Shown in pieces: positions 60,199 through 64,000 of a stretch of 64,000 bases of DNA. Within the stretch, counting starts at the first letter, position 1. Every line of letters begins with the position of its first letter. The DNA comes from Sepioteuthis lessoniana (taxonomy: Eukaryota > Mollusca > Cephalopoda > Myopsida > Loliginidae). The DNA lies in assembly GCA_963585895.1 (NCBI GenBank), contig OY757904.1, forward strand, positions 68,270,365-68,334,364. The letters run 5' to 3'. Under the pieces are notes generated by a model. The model ran no database searches and had not been told where the DNA came from. It worked only from the letters and a program-made list of their open reading frames with translations. Position numbers and translations under genes: made by a program.

Positions 60199-61547
60199 TG
60201 ATAAATGGTGTCTAATTATTTCTTATCTGATGTAATGTAATGGTTCGTGAACCTCAGAGTATCACTATCTACTGATGTTTTTGAGGCAACCAGAATAAAT
60301 CCCAGTCTTTATGGTGTTTGTTTTACGATTTTTGTTTTTATTTATACACAAAGCAGCCATCTTGTATCGGATCAGGTTTTATTAAGAATTTTAGGATTGC
60401 TTGGCTGGTCAAACCCCGTGCTGTATGGACTTATATACGGAGGAGATATACAGTTATATTGCATTTGTCTTTCAGACACTGCTAGTTGGGAATGAATCTT
60501 AGTTTACTTATTTATCTATTTATTTTCTTATCGAAGACAAATCGGACTTATTTCAAATTGATCCGTAAAATAATTTCGGATCCGTTTATCTTGAATGTAA
60601 GGTCAATGTTCAAGTAATAAAAAAGCAGGTATTGAGTTTCTCTTTTCGAGATCTTGAAACCGTATGTGTTAGCCCATTGACTACTTTTCTGGGTGCATTG
60701 TTGCAGTTGACATTCTACTGTACGCATTTATTTTGATCTGGAAGTGATTAGGTAGTCGTCAACGTAGAGGTACTTATCAATTCCAGGATTGAGGCATGTT
60801 GTAATGTTGTTGATTTTAAGATTGAATAGGGTCTCTAACAAAATACTCCCATGAATCTCTTTCTACTTGAGCAAGTTAAAAACAGTTTGATCCAACTCGA
60901 AGTGGGAATTTACTCTCCGAGAAGAGACTCTTGATGAAATTGAAGTATAAGCCATGCAGTCCCAGGCTGTCTATGAATTTCATTTTAGTGAATTTCTATG
61001 CGTCCTTTTCTAGACTGAAAATAACCGTTATATATATGTTTTTATGTTACGCTCCATGGTTCTACAAAGACAGCACGTTAGGACTACTGGGCGGGAGTTA
61101 ACTAGATTTGAGCAGGTTTTCTCTCACTTGGGTTTAGGGATGATTGCTGATATGTCACATGATTCTGAGTATCAGCCATTTATCCAAATTTCGTTAGATA
61201 CAGCAAAGAAGTAGTCAAGTGATTTTGGTAGGTGTTTTAAAAAGTCATAATGAATTTTGTTTGGGCTGATTTTTGTGTTGTATGATCTTTGGATGGCTTC
61301 TTTAGTTTTGCTTGTGTAAATTGTTTATTGTATTTTTTAGCGTTATTGGACTCGGAATGAAGGTTATGTTTCTCTGCATGGGTTTTGAAGGCAAGGAATT
61401 GTAGGTTAGTGCAGTTGGGAGATGACGTTGCCCATATGGTCTCAGCTATGAATCTGCTATGTATTTCTTGGTAGTTGCTGTTGTGTTGTTTTTGTGAGGT
61501 GTTTGAGAGCGGTGGTTAATATTTATCGAAAATTTTCAAATTTTCTT

Positions 61548-61930
61548 GCTATGGCCCTGCACCCGGGCTCACCTTAAAATGCCTTGTGCCCTACTCACAC
61601 GTTTTGTGAGGCGCACGACAAAGATCTAAATACTCTAAGCCGGCGTTTACTCGGCCAAGGCTTCCTGACGTGGGTGCCGAAGAATCCGAGCATTCATATC
61701 ACGCGGCTGACCTTCTTCGAGTCTCAGGGGGCCGCCCTCTCAGGGTCTAAACAACCTCGGAGGCACTGGGTTTATGGCCTGGTGCCAGAGGTCCCACATT
61801 TTGAGGAATGCCGACGAGGTCCAAGGAACTTTTGGAGCCACCGGGCTACAGTCATGCGCCTGGACCCACCATAAAAAGGCCTTATGCCGTAATTGCCCAT
61901 TTGGTTAGGAGCGCGTCAAATACTTAAATA
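61548..61930 (+). repeat. GC-rich dispersed repeat, copy 2, nested in LINE-gamma
   Basis: 61636-61925 matches the complement of 11440-11790. The first 70 bases (61557-61625: CACC, AAAATGCCTTGTGCC, GGCGCACGACAAAG) repeat the element's own end (61853-61920: CACC, AAAAAGGCCTTATGCC, GAGCGCGTCAAAT) with a period of about 297 bp. This means a truncated unit precedes a full one. The 96-codon ORF across it is compositional. Not seen as coding. Confidence 0.75.
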
Positions 61931-63811
61931 TACTGAACAGTAGTTTACAATCTTCACACCACTGGCGAATATTGTATTTTGTTAATTTTATAAAGTTTTC
62001 CATTTTATTTCCAACCTCCTTTTTGATTATTTCTCATGCAGGTTTTCTTAGGTTACAACAGATTTTATAGTTGGTTGTGTTTGAAGTTAATAAGACTTGT
62101 CTCTTTGAGTAATATTTCTTGGTGGTAAACTGTTTTAGGGTTCTAGCTGATCAAAAGATGTTGTTCATCGATTCCTCGGCAGTTTCACTCTGTTATGGTC
62201 AGCTTCAAGTTTTGCTTTAATTTTTGGGGTATATTGAGTCGTATTGGGATTATTTTTCTCATTGATTTTGGTGATATTTTGCTGTTCCGTTTCTAATCAT
62301 TTTAACAGTCTATTGTTGTTTTGGTGGAGCTATGGTTTGATTTGGGAGGGTCTACACCTTCAGATATTTGCGTGCAGATTACATCGGGTTATCATCTCTT
62401 TTGGATTGTGGAGAACTTTCCATTTTACATTCATTATAAGGCCTAAGGTTTTCTACTTTAGAAGTACGAGTATGGATTGGAAACCTATGAAAGCTCAGTT
62501 TGTGGATATCCCTTTTTCTTTCAGGAGGAATGGTCTGAGTTTGAGCACTAGTTTTCATGCATGTTTTATCTTTTATCTTGTCTCTAGTTTTGACTTTATT
62601 TATTGCATCTTCTTCCTTGAGTTTCTGTTTGCTTGATTTCTGGCGTGCATTGGTTTTCAGCTGCTACTTAAACATTGACCAATCATTTGGTTCCAACAGC
62701 TCAACTTCTCCACCCGACCTCAGTATTTGTCGTCAGACAGTATCCACGCTCCAAGCAACAGAGTTCTCTCCCGTATAGGACCCTACTATTTTTCCGTACT
62801 TCCAGAAAGGTCACCCTCCTCTTGAGCATTACTTCATTTTTTTCTTCCTGATTTTATGAATATCACAAGATCTCAAGGGATCTGGATCGTCTTGTCGGTA
62901 GTTTGGACATCTGATTCCATTTCAGCAATCTTCCTCCGTGTGATCGTGGTGCATTTCGTCGTACTTTGCCTATGTCCGTCGTTCTGTGCAAGCTTCCTTG
63001 CGGAGTCGATATTTTTTAGATTTGAATAATTTCAGTTGTACTGGGATATATTGTTCAACCCATTAGAGGCCATAACCGGTTTTCAATTGCTTAGAGACAT
63101 TGGGTTGATTAAATTTCAGGATGTATATGTTGATCGGATATGCTCTCCACCCTTTCTCATTGCAATTCTTTTAATGTATGTAACTCCCTGTTTTCCTAAG
63201 GCAAATGTCATTTTTCCACTGCAGCCGAGGCCAAAACCCTACTCTTACGTGCTTTAAAAGTTTTCAATCATTCATAGGGATAGACTTTGCATTTGGTCAT
63301 GTAGAAAGTCATTATCTCGAAGATTTTTTTCAGCCTGCCTCTGAGAGTTTACCTCGGCAACTAAGTTTATGTTCCGCATTTTTTTACGTTTTTTTGGGAG
63401 CTCTCGTTGCAATAATCTCTTCTGTTATGAAAGTGAAGAATTTCGTCTGGAAGACCAACTCAAAAAATTTACATGACAATGAATTTGGGTAATTCTGAAA
63501 CCTCATTCGCCTAATCATATTTTGATACGCTTCTTTTGGGGATTTTTCTTAAAAACACCATAACTGATGTTTATTTTTTATGGCCCTGTGCTCCACTAAC
63601 CAGCACCGAGTACATCTTGTGTTGGGTATGTGGCAATGAAAAAATCCAGCTGCCTTGATTGAAACGGAGATAAACGACATGTATACTCGAGCTGAGAACA
63701 TGGATTTGATCCCTAACCAGTTTCAGGTTTTCAATAAATGTTATTAATTACCGTGTAATTTAGCAAGGTTCAAATCCCTATTCTCTGCATGCAGATGAAT
63801 CTCAACTACCA

Positions 63812-64000
63812 CCTTCAATGACCTAAAAAAAAAAAAGCTTTTGGAGCTTGCTTCAGGTGTAGGTTGAAAAATACGGTTGGAACAAAACTTATAGTTGCTA
63901 GTGTTTGATAAGGCCAACCGATCGATTGAGTCGACCCTACCGACCGCCCATCTATCACGGTAAGGGCCAAAGTAAAGTGTTGCAAGCTACTTAACCTGTT
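63812..64000. other. Unassigned sequence at the window edge
   Basis: Begins with an A11-12 run at about 63825, then GC-moderate DNA without resemblance to other parts of the window. The A run could be the tail of a neighbouring plus-strand retroposon. Confidence 0.3.

Larger units (their letters stand above)
58970..63810 (-). mobile_element. LINE-gamma (I-group LINE) copy 2, with two nested insertions
   Basis: Read on the minus strand from 63800: 5' UTR (63650-63800, shared with copy 1), then ORF1 remnants with a knuckle-like I-R-C-P-N-Y stretch near 62920-62880, then ORF2. RT pieces: F-L-K-H-L-P...I-W (61250-61190), S-L-G-L-H-G-L-Y-F-N-F-I-K-S (60970-60930), L-F-N-L-K-I-N-N-I and the catalytic Y/L-R-V/Y-V-D-D-Y-L-I-T-S-R box (60770-60735), W-A-N-T-Y-G-F-K-I-S-K (60680-60645). 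The post-RT R-L-G-F-x-L-V-A-S-K-T-S-V-D-S block is at 60300-60260. The RNase H region begins near 59350-59310 (T/S-D-I-S-K-Y-G-N-K-T) and runs to about 58985. The order ORF1 knuckle, RT, RNase H is typical of the I group. The element is interrupted at 59640-60198 and 61548-61930. Many frameshifts. Confidence 0.75.

Noticed and set aside
61584..61874. 96-codon ORF
   Set aside because: Lies in the second copy of the same GC-rich repeat; the other copy does not preserve the frame.
62244..62636. 130-codon plus-strand ORF rich in hydrophobic residues
   Set aside because: Antisense to the minus-strand LINE-gamma copy; the T-rich complement of a lysine-rich region gives such ORFs.

Overview
The window looks like repeat-dominated intergenic (or deep intronic) DNA from an invertebrate animal, most likely a mollusc and probably an octopod cephalopod. 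It is AT-rich, carries long (TA)n, (CA)n, (GA)n and (AAT)n microsatellites, and is packed with fragments of several non-LTR retrotransposon families, tRNA-derived SINEs, two mariner elements and a Penelope-like fragment. No exon set of a recognisable host gene was found, and no rRNA, functional tRNA, CRISPR or bacterial-type operon. The octopod guess rests on the retroelement proteins and the SINE organisation (tRNA head plus shared central block, as in the described cephalopod SINEs); it is inference. Family names such as LINE-alpha or SINE-A are labels for this window only.

Layout. 1-960: Penelope-like RT plus the start of a GIY-YIG region. 1050-1980: 3' piece of an RLE-type LINE (LINE-beta, R4/Dong-like) with a SINE-B inside. 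2380-3815 and 5575-7050: two decayed copies of an EEP-endonuclease LINE (LINE-alpha), the second split by a 420-bp fold-back element. 8470-14690: SINE tails, a deleted mariner, a GC-rich repeat, and repeat F carrying two nested SINEs with target-site duplications. 16225-33165: four main copies of a 400-950 bp element (element D; full length at 32515), more SINEs and a large compound microsatellite. 34130-35935: the youngest LINE-alpha copy, almost open apart from a stop in its catalytic Y-A-D-D box. 37720-37960: a CR1/Jockey-like RT fragment. 40677-46130: five LINE-beta pieces in the same orientation, most bounded by (AAT)n. 50520-51740 and 58970-63810: two minus-strand copies of an I-group LINE (LINE-gamma: zinc-knuckle ORF1, RT, RNase H); the second contains a nested LINE-alpha 3' end and a nested GC-rich repeat. 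53370-56390: a nearly full-length but heavily mutated LINE-alpha. 57879-58785: a second mariner.

How the pieces relate. Three SINE-like families (A, D, E) end in variants of one 3' tail, suggesting a common LINE partner. LINE-alpha copies end in (GAT)n and LINE-beta copies in (AAT)n, so several microsatellites here appear to be retrotransposon tails. All protein-coding remnants carry stops, frameshifts or lost catalytic residues, so none is likely to be active in this window.
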